From NCBI GenBank assembly GCA_026008535.1, contig BRKX01000006.1:30058664-30122663 (forward strand): a stretch of 64,000 nt of DNA. Reading direction: 5' to 3'. This DNA is from Perilla frutescens (Eukaryota > Streptophyta > Magnoliopsida > Lamiales > Lamiaceae). Of the stretch, positions 11,001 to 23,637 are shown piece after piece. Position 1 is the stretch's first letter. Every line of letters begins with the position of its first letter. The notes under the pieces are model-generated. The model made no database searches. It was not told the DNA's origin and worked only from the letters and a program-made list of their open reading frames with translations. The position numbers were made by a program, and so were the translations under genes.

Positions 11001-14000
11001 TCTTCCATTATATTTGTTTTGGCTTTTTACTTTGCGAGCGAGAATAACTTCTTAGTGTATCTAGGTTGTAGAATCTCAAATGTTGATGGGGTCTTTAGAA
11101 GATTAATATTTATGCAATTTTTAAGAGCATACCTCCTCAACAATTTTTGAAAACCAGTTATGCTTGCTGATTGTTTGCAAGTATTTTTCACTATTCAAAA
11201 TAAAGGAAAGTAGGGTCATGACAATTTATTGTTCAGGGTATGCATATTAAAAGAAGAAGTGAAGAACAAGTTAAGTTGTATCAGTTTTCCATTATCTTCT
11301 CCATTTGGATTTGTTTACTTTTTATTATGATCAATTATAGTTTTGTTTGGGAGAAAATTAGGTGTTATTATGATCAATTATCAGTTTTCCATTATAGTTT
11401 TGCTGATAGTTTTGTTTGGGAGAAAATTAGGTGTATTAAAAGTCCTCCATACTTGGCTTGATGGTAATAACTTAATTTTTTGCTTCCTGCTTCCCGTTGC
11501 ATGAGAATACCCTAGGTGCCATGTTAAGTTTTGCATATGCAGTGCCACGAGTATTTCACAGAGAGGCGATAAGGAATTCCATTAATAACTGGCCGTTCAA
11601 TTGGTCGAAATGAATTTCTAGATTCGCAGATTTATTAACATGAGGTTGTAAAAAGAACACAAACTTTTGTTGTCAATTTTGATAAAAAAGAAAAGAAAAG
11701 AAAAACATTGTAGGTTCACTAAGAAGGTTGCAACTTTGTGCTACTTCCATAAATGTGAATCAAGTGGGGTAATGAGAAGTTGCATATTGTAGATTTTTTG
11801 AATTACATATATTTTCGGTGATGGTGAACAAATTGGTTCCACTGAACTACACATCATTCAGCAAACTTATTCTCTTTTAACAAAGTGTGTAACATGCTAT
11901 AGGCTCTTGCATATGCAAAAGAGGCCCATCGCTTACGTAGTAAACTCTTACAACAAAAATTTGAATACTCAGTGGAGAAAGTGGCCGAGACATTTGATGT
12001 AAATGGGGAGCCCATTGAAAAGAGTTACTACGGTGTGCAGACCTTCAAAGTTAATGATTTTGTGGTGACAAAAGGTTCTTGTGACTATGAAGGCTGTGTT
12101 CTTACTCCTTGGAACGTGCTTAGTTGTTACCTTGAAAGCATATTACAGGTATCAATGTATACATCATGTTTGGCACTTCTTTGTGAAGTCACTTTGTGAA
12201 ATTGATTATTTTGTGTATCATCTATTTTTGTAGGTTGGATTTATTCAAGAGATTCTTGGAAATGTATCTGAGGCCGAAATGCTTTTACATTGGGGTAGAA
12301 ATGTGGCCCATTTTCAGGGTTTGCCACTTTTTGAAATTTCTTTTTCTTATCTATTGGGTATACCCTCTAACGTGATATTTTTCCTATTCTTTTACTTATT
12401 AAATAACTGGACGGGCATCTTACTCTATGCTTTATATCTGAATCGGATCAGGAAAGCTATACCGCAAACAAAAGCTTTGGAGCATAGCTGAAAAAGAATT
12501 GTCCAGTGCTAAGAAAGGGATAGAAGACAAGGTTGATGGCATCTCCTGCAAAAAATGTTTATGGATGTGGGAAATATCCATTAATCAACAACTTGGGGAT
12601 TTGTTCTTGAGTGGTTCTTGCTTTGGTGAAGAGGCTCCTTTTCCAAAGAGGTTGTCTAATGCCAAAAGATTGTATAAATTAGCACTAGACAAGCTAATTT
12701 TGTCTGACTGGTGGACTTTGTATTCTACTTCTGAAGAATCTCTTTCAAATGATAAATCGGAAAGTAAAGTTGAACCAAGAAGATCTAGAAGGACAAAGAA
12801 AGAATCGAAGCCTGCTTGTCAGAAACAGGACTTGGTATGTGGTCATACTCGTAGGATAACTCGGTCAGTCCATCGCTCTTTAGTGGAGACCCATGAGATT
12901 GAACCAGGTGACAAAGAAACGGGCACCTCTTCTAATTTAGCCACTGAGCATCCAATGAGTTTTGACTCTAAAAGCTTTTCTGCTGGTTTTCAAAGTGACA
13001 TCAGATCTCTTTGTGACAAAATGAAATGTTGGCACTGTCTTCACATCAAAGCTGTTGACAGCTGCAATTTAAACATTTTCATACGCATGAACTGGGAGCT
13101 TGTTCACAGAAAACTTTCTTTAAGACTACTTATAAGCATAGGTATGGTCTGATCCTTCATACAGTCTTTTTTTAAAGTGTTCCTATACTTAAATATGTGC
13201 ATCTTCTTTGCACTTTTTGACCTTTCTCACATTTAATCAAGTTCTATAATCTGAAGTTGGAAATGTTTTGATCAGAAATGTAGGCAAACATGGCATAAAG
13301 AAGTTAATTAGACCTAATAACTAACTACTGCAGCAGTAGAGACATTGTTTCTGTGTTATAATGTAGAAGCAACTCTGAAACACATATTATCTATTTTATT
13401 GGTGGATTGCCTACAGCTTAAACCGTGAAGTTTGTTGTGAAGATGTTATAATTCTTATTCCAACAAGACGCTTTTGAGTCTTGCCAATTTGTTCCGTTCT
13501 ATTAAATAGTCTTGGCATTTCAATATATGGATGCTATACATGCTCTAAAGAACAGATACAGTAAATGTATATTATGTCCACATGTGAACACTTGGCAATG
13601 TTTTATACTGCCTTTTCATTTTAATTCCATACGGAAACATTTATCCTGAACCTTTTCCTCTACCTCATGTATTGTGCAGGAAAATTTTCTGGAATATTTG
13701 GCCATGTTCATGAAGCCCATGAAATTCTATCGCAAAGTCTATCAGTTCTCTTCAGTAGAAATTCATATTGCTCAAATCATTCTTCAGATTCCCTTGTTTT
13801 TCTAATTGAGTCGGCCGGGAAGTATTTTCCTGGAGATGCATTGGCTATTGAACGGGCAGCACTCCTTTACTTTATTTGCTGGTTCACTGTAAAAAATCAT
13901 TCTTACCAGGGTACCAGGTAATTACCAAATGTTATTCTTCTCATTTTCATAAGTTATTGAACGAGACACACTTTGAACTTATATATCTAGCAATGCCTGT

Positions 14001-17000
14001 AATATAGATCTGACAAAGTGAAACTGCATTGCATTTGTCTCTGTTACTTTGATTTCATTTAACTTTTGAGCAATCTAGAATGATGGCTGAAATATGCCGT
14101 TGCTTTGATTTATCGTGAATTTAATTTAGGGTCATTTTTCCATCTCAAAGATGCCAAATTTGGTTGCTCGTGCTTTTTGGTTTGATTATTTCAGTATTCC
14201 CTTGTCAAACAGAGACTTTTGCTGTGAGGTTTCACACATTGGGACAGTAAAGGTTCTTTCTTTGCTGAAGGCGTCCTTTATACTAAGTCGTGATGTTCCT
14301 CTACTTTTCCAAAAAGTAAGCTGTTGCACTTTTTTGTTTTCCTTTTACTGTTACAGTAATCTTCTAAAGAAATACCTCACCCCTTAGTGTCCCTTAGATG
14401 CAAACTAGTCATCTAAAAGGAACAGTGGGAAGGCATTTTCGTGGTCTGTCCTTTTTCTGAAATTATACAGGTTTTTATTCTTTACTGCCCAACCTTGGGA
14501 TTGACAACTTTTTCTTCAAAAGCATTTTAGCACTAGAGAAGTCCTATTTATTTGGGATCCTTTTGGACTTTTTTGCTGAAGCACAAGTGAATTAACTGGA
14601 AGAGAGCTAAGCTGTAGGTGAAGTGAAAATAGAGACATAATGGGTTGCACAATGTATGTTAGACTATTAGGAAATAACTTATACCTGAATAAATCATACA
14701 ATAATCTGCAAATAGTGTTGAAATCTGGTCCTTTCCATGGATGGAGAGATTCTAGTTTTAAATTTGGCTGTGTGTAGAATAATCCTGAGTAATTCGTTGC
14801 CGAAAGACGAGGCATCATTTTCTTATCCTTTGAGACTTATCAGTGATGCGTGGAATTCCGATGTCTAATATGTTTTTCCTCACTTGACTAGTGATCTAAT
14901 TGGTGTAAATGGCACCTGATCCATTGTGTCGATTACAGATCTCAAGGTTGCTTGCAGCCATATATTTGCTTTCTACCTCATTGAAGCAATTTTCTTTATC
15001 TTCAAATGAGGAAGGTTCTGAAAGTCAATGGGCTTCGTTCTTCCATCAAGCTTCACTTGGCACTCAATTTAACCAACAATTCTTATCTGGAATGATGCAG
15101 AAGAAACAAAGTCAAAACCCCAGAGATTATGAGGTACTCAATCCTGGAAATTTTCTTTGGCAACTGTCAAATGATGGTGCTCGTCTTCTAATAGAGCATT
15201 TTTTTTTTGTCATATATATTTGTTTATTATAGTTGATGTGGATCAAGGGGATGTTATGGGTTACACCACATTTTGCTACTGATTTGTACTCCATAAACAT
15301 TTGAACTTCAGTAGTGAAACGGTTCAGGTGATTGGGGAACAATTGTCTTGACTTTTGTAGGTGTATTTTTTTTAGGATGGAATAGGGTTTTTTTAAACAT
15401 TGGAGCAGTTTGATTTAGTTAGCTTTCTTCGTTTTATTTGGGATTCCTCATCCCTTTTGTAACTGTTTTTTTTTTTCAATTAATAAAATTTCCTTGTTTC
15501 CTTGTTTCCTTGTCAATGTTTACAGAAACTCACTACAGTTAGTGTTTCTTATCAAATTCTTGTTGCTGACTGCCTTTTCATGCAGCAATGAGTGTTTAAA
15601 AGTAGTAGTTCCTGGTGTATGTGTACCGAAGAAAAGGCTAGGGACTTTAAAAGCAGCACATAGGATTGCTGCAGCTTTATTTTCTTTATATCCATGTTAA
15701 AGTTCATTTCTGTGGCAATCTTTTTCATTCTTTATGGCTGCATACAAATGTAATTACCCATTCTTGCCTTCTAAATTCTTACATTTGCAAGATAAGCGAG
15801 TCATGTTTTGGTTAGCATTGTGCTGGTCTTCTTTGTCATATATCTTTGCTTAATGAGATAATATAAATCAAGTATTTTGCACATGTTTTGTATTGATTAA
15901 AAATGCCTTGCTCAGCAATGCTTCTTTTTTGACCGGCAATCAGGATCCCTCTCTTCCAAACTCTGTTTCAGCCATTCTCGATTTACCTCGTTCTCTCAGG
16001 TTTGTTTGATGTAATTGAGCATGGAGAATTTTGTGCCTTAAATACTGTGTGTTTGCTTCTTTAACTGCATACCTTTTCCAGGCCTGCACCTGAGTCTTGC
16101 GAGGACCTGGAAGAATTTGTTCTAAATTTTTTTCAGGGCCTGCCATCCACTCCAGTGATCTGCATTAGCTTGGTTGCAGGTGCTGATGCTAGTTTGCTTG
16201 AAGAACTCTTGCACTGTTCTCCAAAAGTTCAAGCATGGATTATGTTATCCCATTTGAGTTCAGATAATCAGCATGTTATACTTCTGCCCGTGCATGAAAT
16301 TTTGAAAGGTATTTTAATTCAGTTTAGAAGAAACTGCAAACATGAAGTCTCCTTTACAGTCATCTTCGCTGTTGTGTTGAGCTTATCCTTTTCATTATTT
16401 TAGAAGAAGCTTCAGATGATGATGCTAGTTCCAGCTCAGTTATCTTCAACTGCAAAAATTTTGTGAAGCATTGGCAATGTCCATGGGTCTCCTCTGTGAT
16501 CGATGACATAGCTCCAGTATTTAGACATGTATTGGAAGGAAATTACTATTCATCCTCAGAGTATTTCCTTGAATATATTAAAGAAAACGCATCTCTGTGG
16601 TGGACACAGAGGAGCAGACTTGATGAATGCCTCAGCAAATTTTTGCAGTAAGTTTCAGTTCAAACACATTGCATCTGAATCTTAAAGCTGGCTTGCAGAA
16701 GCTTTTCTGCATTTACCATGGACAATGTCACTGCTTTTGTAAACCCTCAACTACCAACTTTTTTCTTCTTTTCTTTTCTTCATTTTTTTTATTTCATTGA
16801 AAATTCATCCTCAGTTTATCACTAAGAAAATCCCTTTTACTGCAAAACAAAGTTTTCGACTTATAAATGGGCGAGTTAAACAAAATAAATGCTGCAGTCA
16901 TTTTTGTATCTTGTTCCCCTCTTTTCCCCTAATTGTATATAAGTTCTATTGGCTTATAATACAATTAAAAAGTCATTTATATCCTCAGGAAACCAATGCT

Positions 17001-18631
17001 ATAAGTAACATGTCAAAATTCTTGTGTGTCAGAGATATGGAGGACTTGTGGCTGGGTACTTGGAAATATTTGCTTTTGGGGATTTGGCCAAGCTGCAATT
17101 ATCTGGACTCTATACAGAAGAGCCTTTCCCAAGATGAGAGGAATCTTTTGCAGCTTGTTGCAACAAAAAAATGCTATGTTGCTTTGAGGTCCGAAGCAAC
17201 ATCTGGATCATCTAGTCAATTTGAAAATACGATGCAGTTATTGTTCAGTAGAATGCTTGAAATGTCCGATAATGTTGACTTGGTTGAATGCATCAATGAA
17301 AAGCCTATCATCTTGGTTTTGGGTATTGAGGTGCAGGTGTGTTCTTGGTTTACCAGCATCACTTGTGTTAGCTTTTTCAGAGGACTGTTTTTGTCATTCC
17401 AAAATGTCATTATGATGGTTGTGCGTTTTAACTAGATGATTAACCTCCCCCTTTCTTCAAAATGCTTCATATATCAACATATACCTATTTATTAACTTGC
17501 TTTCTGTTCTGTCAATCGGTCGATCTAAAACCTTCAAGTTCCTGTTCTTTTTTCTAAGTTTCCATCTGACCAGGTGAACCATGACATTTATCTGCAGATG
17601 CTTCCATGGGAGAATCTGCCAATATTGAGAAATCAGGAAGTTTACCGAATGCCTTCCATTGGTAGCATTTTTGCAACACTTGACCGATACTGCCAAAACC
17701 AAGAACAATTTGAGACAAGTATTCCGGTCTTTCCTCTGATAGACCCCTTGGATTCATATTATTTGTTGAATCCAGATGGTGATCTTAGCAGAACACAGGG
17801 TGAATTTGAGAATTGGTTTAAAAATCAAAATATAGAGGTAACTTGCTTTGATGTGCAAAGTTTTGGGTAAAAATTGGTTGTTGAAATTCAAGTTTCCTCT
17901 TTTGTTGCCCTTTCATGTCCGTATAATATGTACTTCGATTATATTTCGGACATCAATATTATTTTCTACTAAGTTATTTTTTAACAAAATTGCTATACAG
18001 GGAAGAATTGGAACTGTGCCCACAGTTGAGGAACTTACTCTCGCCTTGAAAAACCACGACCTGTTCATCTATTTTGGTCATGGGAGTGGTATGACTTAGA
18101 AATGAATGTATCTTTATCATCATAGCTACCTCCCCAGTGATTTTCTGAAATTTGTATATCTTCTGCATATGAACTGGTTTGAATTTCATCGTGGCCTATT
18201 TAGGTACGCAATATATCCCCGGGCATGAGATTCAGAAATTGGATGGCTGTGCTGCTACTCTACTTCTGGGATGCAGCAGCGGTTCCCTTTATCTGAAAGG
18301 ATGCTATATGCCTCAAGGGGCTCCCCTCTCTTATTTACTGGCAGGCTCTCCTGTTATAGTAGCTAATCTGTGGGAGGTCACGGACAAAGACATCGACAGG
18401 TTTGGTAAGGCAATGCTGAATGCATGGTTGAGAGAGCGAGCAGCTTCGTCTGAGTGTGCTCGATGTAATATATGTGTAAATGATTGTATGTACACACGAT
18501 GTAATCATAGACCAAGAATGGCTTCATTTATGGGGCAAGCTCGAGATGCTTGTGCTCTTGCTTTTCTTATTGGAGCATCACCAGTCTGTTATGGTGTACC
18601 TACAGGGATAATAAAAAGAAAAAATGTATAG
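5003..18631 (+). CDS. ESP: Separase (peptidase C50), 27-exon model, about 2032 aa
   Basis: Separase cleaves the kleisin subunit of cohesin to release sister chromatids at anaphase. The peptidase C50 core is plain: [27 protein letters not shown], then YFGHGSG with the catalytic His (codon 18079-18081, about residue 1888), then LLGCSSG with the catalytic Cys (18272-18274, about residue 1914), then [13 protein letters not shown]. The C-terminus [10 protein letters not shown] is typical of plants. Exons joined in frame at GT-AG sites: 5003-5664, 5838-6015, 6090-6200, 7161-7295, 7402-7799, 7966-8071, 8185-8310, 9021-9311, 9388-9495, 9752-9973, 10061-10164, 10296-10422, 10518-10814, 10902-10991, 11903-12148, 12234-12318, 12452-13141, 13680-13917, 14213-14315, 14939-15133, 15944-15999, 16082-16308, 16404-16647, 17033-17336, 17598-17837, 18001-18088, 18204-18631. 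No stop interrupts the 6099-nt model. It is somewhat shorter than Arabidopsis ESP, so a small exon may be missed. The least certain joint is the donor at 10165. Exon 17 encodes a basic RRSRRTKK stretch. MESDAS at 5003 was chosen as start because the in-frame ATG at 4868 precedes the E2F site. Confidence 0.93.
9531..9634. mobile_element. Small foldback insert in separase intron 9
   Basis: This 104-bp block contains two GTTGGGGT motifs. ACCCCAACATTTAATACACT is repeated in inverse as AGTGTATTATATGTTGGGGT, giving a hairpin with an AT-rich loop. It also carries a perfect 9-bp palindrome (TGTTGGGGT-ATT-ACCCCAACA). The flanks share the 8-bp word TTCTTACC at 9523-9530 and 9635-9642, which could be a target duplication. 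It has no coding content and lies well away from both splice sites. Confidence 0.5.
11341..11436. repeat. Short direct duplication in separase intron 14
   Basis: TTTGTTTGGGAGAAAATTAG followed by GTGT occurs twice about 70 bp apart, and TCAGTTTTCCATTAT also recurs. This looks like a local tandem duplication. It lies within the 911-bp intron between exons 14 and 15, which otherwise shows no gene or element. Confidence 0.55.
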
Positions 18632-19105
18632 AATACTTAATTTTGACAATAGAATCAAGTTCTGCTGCTCTCCTTGTAGATAAGTTGACCAGTGTTCACA
18701 GTTGCTAACTATTTTTTTCACATTTACAACCCAACAATATAAACAAGACAAAAATAACCTGAGTTCTCATTGATTAGAGAGAATGAAAAAAATCAAGCAC
18801 AAAAATTTGTGTTTATTCTGTACTACTTACATTATTCTTTCCGTAAATACTCACAAGAGTGAATAATTAACACATGATAGTAAAATTAATCAGAAATTAC
18901 AAAGTAAATTACATCAAACAAGTTTTTTCTTTATCCATATTCCTGAGCTATCCTATAATAGTATCTTACAACTCATGAATTAATGGATCATGGAATAGTA
19001 AATGTGCATGCAAATGTTAAAAAGTTACAGCTAAGCATTTGCTACCCGTGAAACTATAACTTTTTCATGTTTGAATTTCAGGCTCCCTTTCGAGGCCGGA
19101 ACGAG
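18632..19105. other. Convergent 3' region between separase and the DUF1644 gene
   Basis: The two stop codons are 474 bp apart and face each other, so this stretch must hold both 3' untranslated regions. It is AT-rich. I see no clear canonical AATAAA pair, no reading frame of note and no repeat. Overlap of the two transcripts is possible but not shown. Confidence 0.6.
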
Positions 19106-20203
19106 CTATCTCCTCTCTTGATTCAACTCTCTATTCCTTCTCCTCCTTCCAGAACGCCCCAAAAGGACTCTACCTTCACGACGCAGACGACCAACCAGAG
19201 ACGTACCACTGTTCTCATCATTTTCAATTCCGTTATCATCATCATTATCACTATCTTGATCAGATAAATCTAAATCATCCATTGCGTTCTCGCGATGCAA
19301 TCTCATAGAACCTCTATCCAGTGCACTGTTCGAGTCTCTCTCTTGTCGTCTCACACCTCTATTTGATCCCACATTGCCAGCAGAACCAAAGGCCTGCAGA
19401 AAGAGAAACACGGACATCAAATTTCGATCAATGCCGACTTCCATACCCTCGTTCCGCTCCATGGTATTGATGTCAAAACCCTCCTCTTCATCTGAATCAA
19501 ACTGATAATGACCTCCTTCTATCACATAATCACCAAAAAACACTGCCCCTGGCATTGATGATCTTATGGTACTCATCACATCTTCCCTCTCTTGCTCACG
19601 CTCCATCCTCCTCCACTTATGCTCAAGAGTGGGATCCACTTCCCTTGGCTTAGCAGAAGGGTGGTCCGCCCTCACATGTTTTCGCAGTTCTTTGAATGTT
19701 CCGACAAACGTACAATTTTCCTGCATGCAATTTCGTTTCTTGGCATTGAGATGTTCTCGTGCAGGCTCCACAACAGTCCAGCCCTTCACCTGACCCCTGC
19801 AAAGGGGACATGCAAGCTCTGCAGCCTCAGAATTGTTCACTGACTGACCAGAAAATGGACCAATAACTTGATCATCAAGTAAATCCTGAACTGGGTGGCT
19901 ATGAGATGGCATCCCTTTTGTATAGGCCTTCTTGTACTGGTCGAGGCAGTTCGAATAGCGAAAACTGGTCCCACACATGTAAGGACGACAACCTTTGTCA
20001 TGGGAGGAACACAAGAGAAGAACGGCATTGTGGGGACACTCCATGCACACTGAACATGTAGCATCTTCCCAGTCTTTTTTTATTACCTTGGAGCAATCCA
20101 TGGGCTCCATGTCCTCCTTTTCTTTGTAGGATGGTAGGGGGTATGGTGTTGGCCTGCACTGCCGTGAAGCAATCCCGCGTCGACCTCTTGTACCTTTTGC
20201 CAT
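19106..20203 (-). CDS. DUF1644 zinc-finger protein, 365 aa
   Basis: The intact 365-residue frame carries the plant-specific DUF1644 signature. A Cys-rich core at about residues 50-93 reads CSVCMECPHNAVLLLCSSHD, then GCRPYMCGTS and YSNCLDQ. A second cluster at about 132-181 has CPLCRGQVKGWTVVEP, then CMQENC and a C2H2-like HVRADH. The second half has acidic patches (DSDEEEG near 240; DLSDQDSDNDDDN near 320) and ends in a basic tail (RSGRRRRNRELNQERR). Members of this family are little-studied plant proteins, some linked to stress responses and nuclear location; the function here is not known. The reading frame needs no intron. The ATG at 20203 lies three bases inside a likely 3' splice site (CTGTTTAG/GAG), so the coding exon probably begins just before the start codon. 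A general RING-like or zinc-binding role is inference from the cysteines. Confidence 0.88.
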   Translation of the reverse strand: MAKGTRGRRGIASRQCRPTPYPLPSYKEKEDMEPMDCSKVIKKDWEDATCSVCMECPHNAVLLLCSSHDKGCRPYMCGTSFRYSNCLDQYKKAYTKGMPSHSHPVQDLLDDQVIGPFSGQSVNNSEAAELACPLCRGQVKGWTVVEPAREHLNAKKRNCMQENCTFVGTFKELRKHVRADHPSAKPREVDPTLEHKWRRMEREQEREDVMSTIRSSMPGAVFFGDYVIEGGHYQFDSDEEEGFDINTMERNEGMEVGIDRNLMSVFLFLQAFGSAGNVGSNRGVRRQERDSNSALDRGSMRLHRENAMDDLDLSDQDSDNDDDNGIENDENSGTSLVGRLRREGRVLLGRSGRRRRNRELNQERR

Positions 20204-20206
20204 CTC

Positions 20207-22560
20207 CTAAACAGCATGCACATAACGTAGAAATCTTAACAAACATAATAAATTTCTCAAAAGTGGCCATTATTTAGACGAAGGCAGCTGAGCATGAAGC
20301 ATTCACACTACAGCCAGCAGGTACATAATCAGTTCACCAATTCAAAATCCAAATACATAGGTACGGTTTAATGTAATCACTCTATAATAGTTTACTCTTC
20401 TTCTTTCACTATTAATTTGAGGTTACAAGTGAGCAGATTCATGAAAAGTAAATATATCCTCCAACCAAAGACCTTATCAAAATTAATAACTCTCGGCAAA
20501 TAGAAGTGTTTATACTTATCAAGAGGTCCATGAAATATATGCCAGAGAATAATACAAACAATTAAAAAATCAAAGTTAATTTCTACATTTTGTCTTCCAC
20601 TAATAAATTAAATGTATTAAATTTAGAGTTACAATTGTTGCATGAATAGAAAGCAAACTTCCATCAAGACGGTCAATGCTGTCAATTCAAATATATAGAC
20701 CAAATAATATAATGCAAGCAAAAGCAAGTCTCAAGCCCAGATCCAAGAAAAGTTAAGTTGCATATGGATCATGATGGAGGAGGCAGCACAAGAGTAACAT
20801 AGGATCAACACAATGACAAATGAAAAGCTAAAATGCAACCACAAAAAACTAAATGAATAACATAATAAGATCTAGTGAAACTTGTACCAATCCATAAGGT
20901 GATAAAATAATACATTTAAGTAAAAGTCCCACAAAGTTAGGAGGGGGGATGGGATTTTTTCACAATTCTTGATGTAAGAAGATTATCAGGTCACCAGTCA
21001 TAGTCCAGAAGTACTGAAGCCATGTAATATATGAGAAGCGAAAAATATATGTTAGTATAACCACACTCAATAGATTTTAAAAGTGCCATCACCTTGACTT
21101 AAATAAGCCTGCATTAGCTTCTACCTTTTAACTCCACAAAAAGAATCTACAAGTCGAATTAGCTCCCCCCTCCTCCCCCAAACAAAAATAAGAGCAGAAA
21201 AGCGAAAGATGAGGGGCAAATGATCGCCAATCAATACTTGTATGAAGAAAAGAGGAAAATGTATCAGCTTATGAAAATATTCAACCAACATAACATGTCA
21301 ATTATGGAAAATCAATCACAGAAGTATCACTTATCCCAAAATCAAAACAAGCAAAAGGCAATTTTCCTATATCTACATAATCAACATCAGTTCAAAGAAT
21401 TAATAGAAAATGCATGCATGCCAAAAAAGTTTTAAAATAAAAAATTCTTCACATAGCAAACTATAATTGCTTAGCCTTTTACACTACTGACTGACCAAAA
21501 TATCCAGATCAGAAAAAGTATATCTTGTAATTTCACTATCTGAAAGAAGGAAAGGTATCACAAACCAACAGCAGGTGCTGGTATTTTTAGCAAACATAAG
21601 TAAAAATTACAAAAATCAAAACTTTTCAAAAATCAGACCATTATTTAACAAAAAAACAAAGAAGCACAAGCACAAAATACAGGATCCAAGTTCATCCGAC
21701 TAGATCTTACACTTTAGAAAAAAATCTTGGCCAACAGAATTACCAATGGTCAATACAATCTTCAATCAATAAGCCATTGAATAAAGGAACAAGACGAATA
21801 TTGCACAAAATTCTAAAACAGAGTTCAGCCACAAAAAAGGAAGAACAAACCTACCTCGTTACCCACAAAGCAAATCTGGATCCTAGTTGAACAATTATTG
21901 GCGAAGACCAAAATGCACTTCCAATATATATTTATATAGCGCAAAAACAAAATTCGACCTTTAGAAAATAAAGTATCAATACATCAATCAAGATTCAGAT
22001 GCACATATACGTACATATATACATACAAAATGACGTTATGTTTGTGCAAGAGAGATTCGGATAACATGCTAAGTAGACAACCCCAAACACGAAACAACGT
22101 GCCACAAGCGAGGAATCACGCGAGGCGACAGATAAGTCTATCGAATTAAAAAAAATGGCCCAATTTCACAGAAACTCAACTCAATCGACCGAAAAATGGA
22201 TTAGCCAACAATAAATTATTAGAAAAAAAAAATCCTGTATACTAATACCAAAAAACAGTAAAAAATAATATTAAATCAGCTAAATCATAAAGGCACCAAA
22301 GCACATGGGCCTCGTCGATTATTAACCATTAATTAACATCTCAGATTCCCCAGTTAATCATTTCTCCCCGTAAATTCCACTGTAAATCATCAATTGATAA
22401 ATTATCAAGAAATGCTTAAACGTACCGGAGAATTTGCTGGAATTCGGTGGATTCTTCGAAAAAAAAAAATAGATAGAGAAAGTGATTTGGGCTTAAAGAG
22501 AGAGAAAGTGAATAGATAGAAAATGGGTATCGGAGAGATCGAGGGGAAATCAGAGCGCGG
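20207..22560 (-). promoter_or_regulatory. Probable leader intron, leader exon and promoter of the DUF1644 gene
   Basis: This stretch has no coding frame of merit. On the minus strand a splice acceptor (CTGTTTAG) ends at 20207. A strong donor, CCG/GTACGT, lies at 22426/22425, and a second candidate, GAG/GTAGGT, lies near 21853. Upstream of the first donor is a CT-rich stretch (TTTCTCTCTCTTT, 22480-22505) typical of plant transcription starts. The simplest reading is a short leader exon near 22427-22540 and a leader intron of about 2.2 kb, perhaps with one more leader exon near 21855. No transcript evidence is available. Confidence 0.45.
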
Positions 22561-22883
22561 GCATTTCCCAAAATTTCCAATTACTGCTAAAAAATGTGAA
22601 GCACCGAAACAACTAATTACAGAAAGGTTAAATATTAATAAGGCTCTGTTTGGCAAACATATAAAAATAAAAAACTTGAAAATTGAGAGAAACATAAACG
22701 GGTGGTTGTGCGCCTGTGACTAAAGTAACTGATTCTCGATCCCAACTTCTACTTTATTCTTTCAATTCAATTAATTAATATTGTTTTTTTTAAGAATGTG
22801 GAACATAATTACTTAATTAGTGTGGTTTGGCAACATAAAACACTCGAAAGACCTAAATAATTTATATTTTAAAGATTACTGAA
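22561..22883. other. Spacer left of the Helitron
   Basis: AT-rich sequence between the DUF1644 promoter and the Helitron 5' end. I see no gene, no terminal repeats and no microsatellite. The short frame at 22523-22723 is not supported. Confidence 0.5.
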
Positions 22884-23637
22884 TCTATACTATATATAAA
22901 AACAAGGTTCTCAATTGAAATTGATTGATGGCAATTTTGTAAAAAAATTGTAATTATGAGATCATTAAATTTAGCTATATTATTCAATTAAAATATTAAT
23001 TAAATATTTAAAAATATTCAACTGTTATGCAACTGCACATCGTGTGCCAATAATGTTAAATAAAAATTAATAAATACCTTAAAGTCTTTATTAAAAAAAT
23101 CCGGTTGCGTTTATTTATTTAATAAATTATTAATCTCACATCCCGTTGCGTTTATTTTTGTTGCAATATTTCAACTAGGTGCACGAAAAAAAATACATTT
23201 CAGAAAATAAAACAAAACTGAAAGAGGCCATCAATTTACATTTGTTGTTTGCATTAATTAATTGAAAGCTATGATAAATACAATTTAATTGACAAATATA
23301 TAAAATAATCTATACTACATGAAAAAAAATATAAAAAAACTAAACACGCCCACTAACTGCATGAATATCCACTACTTGAATTCAGAAATTATTAACAAAG
23401 TAAAAATATTTAATTATGTTAAGATAATAAAAATATTAATATTTAATTCAGAAAACTACCTACTACTTCCACCACTTGAGTTCAACTGAAATCTGAGCCA
23501 TATTAAATCATAATAACAGCATTCTGAATGCATAATTCACACGATCCCCATATCATTCCTCATCAAAAAATCCAAAAAAATTTCTGCAGATTTTTCAATC
23601 AACATTCTCAATGGCTCTCATTTTTGGAACGGTTTAG

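Noticed and set aside
15494..15700. Frame near 15580 as an additional separase exon
   Set aside because: Exon 20 joins exon 21 at 15944 in phase, and this frame has no matching protein text.
16797..17032. Extension of separase exon 24 to the left, using the AG near 16990
   Set aside because: Joined to exon 23 it gives the wrong phase and an early stop. The AG at 17031-17032 restores frame and gives the expected FLQDMEDLW text.
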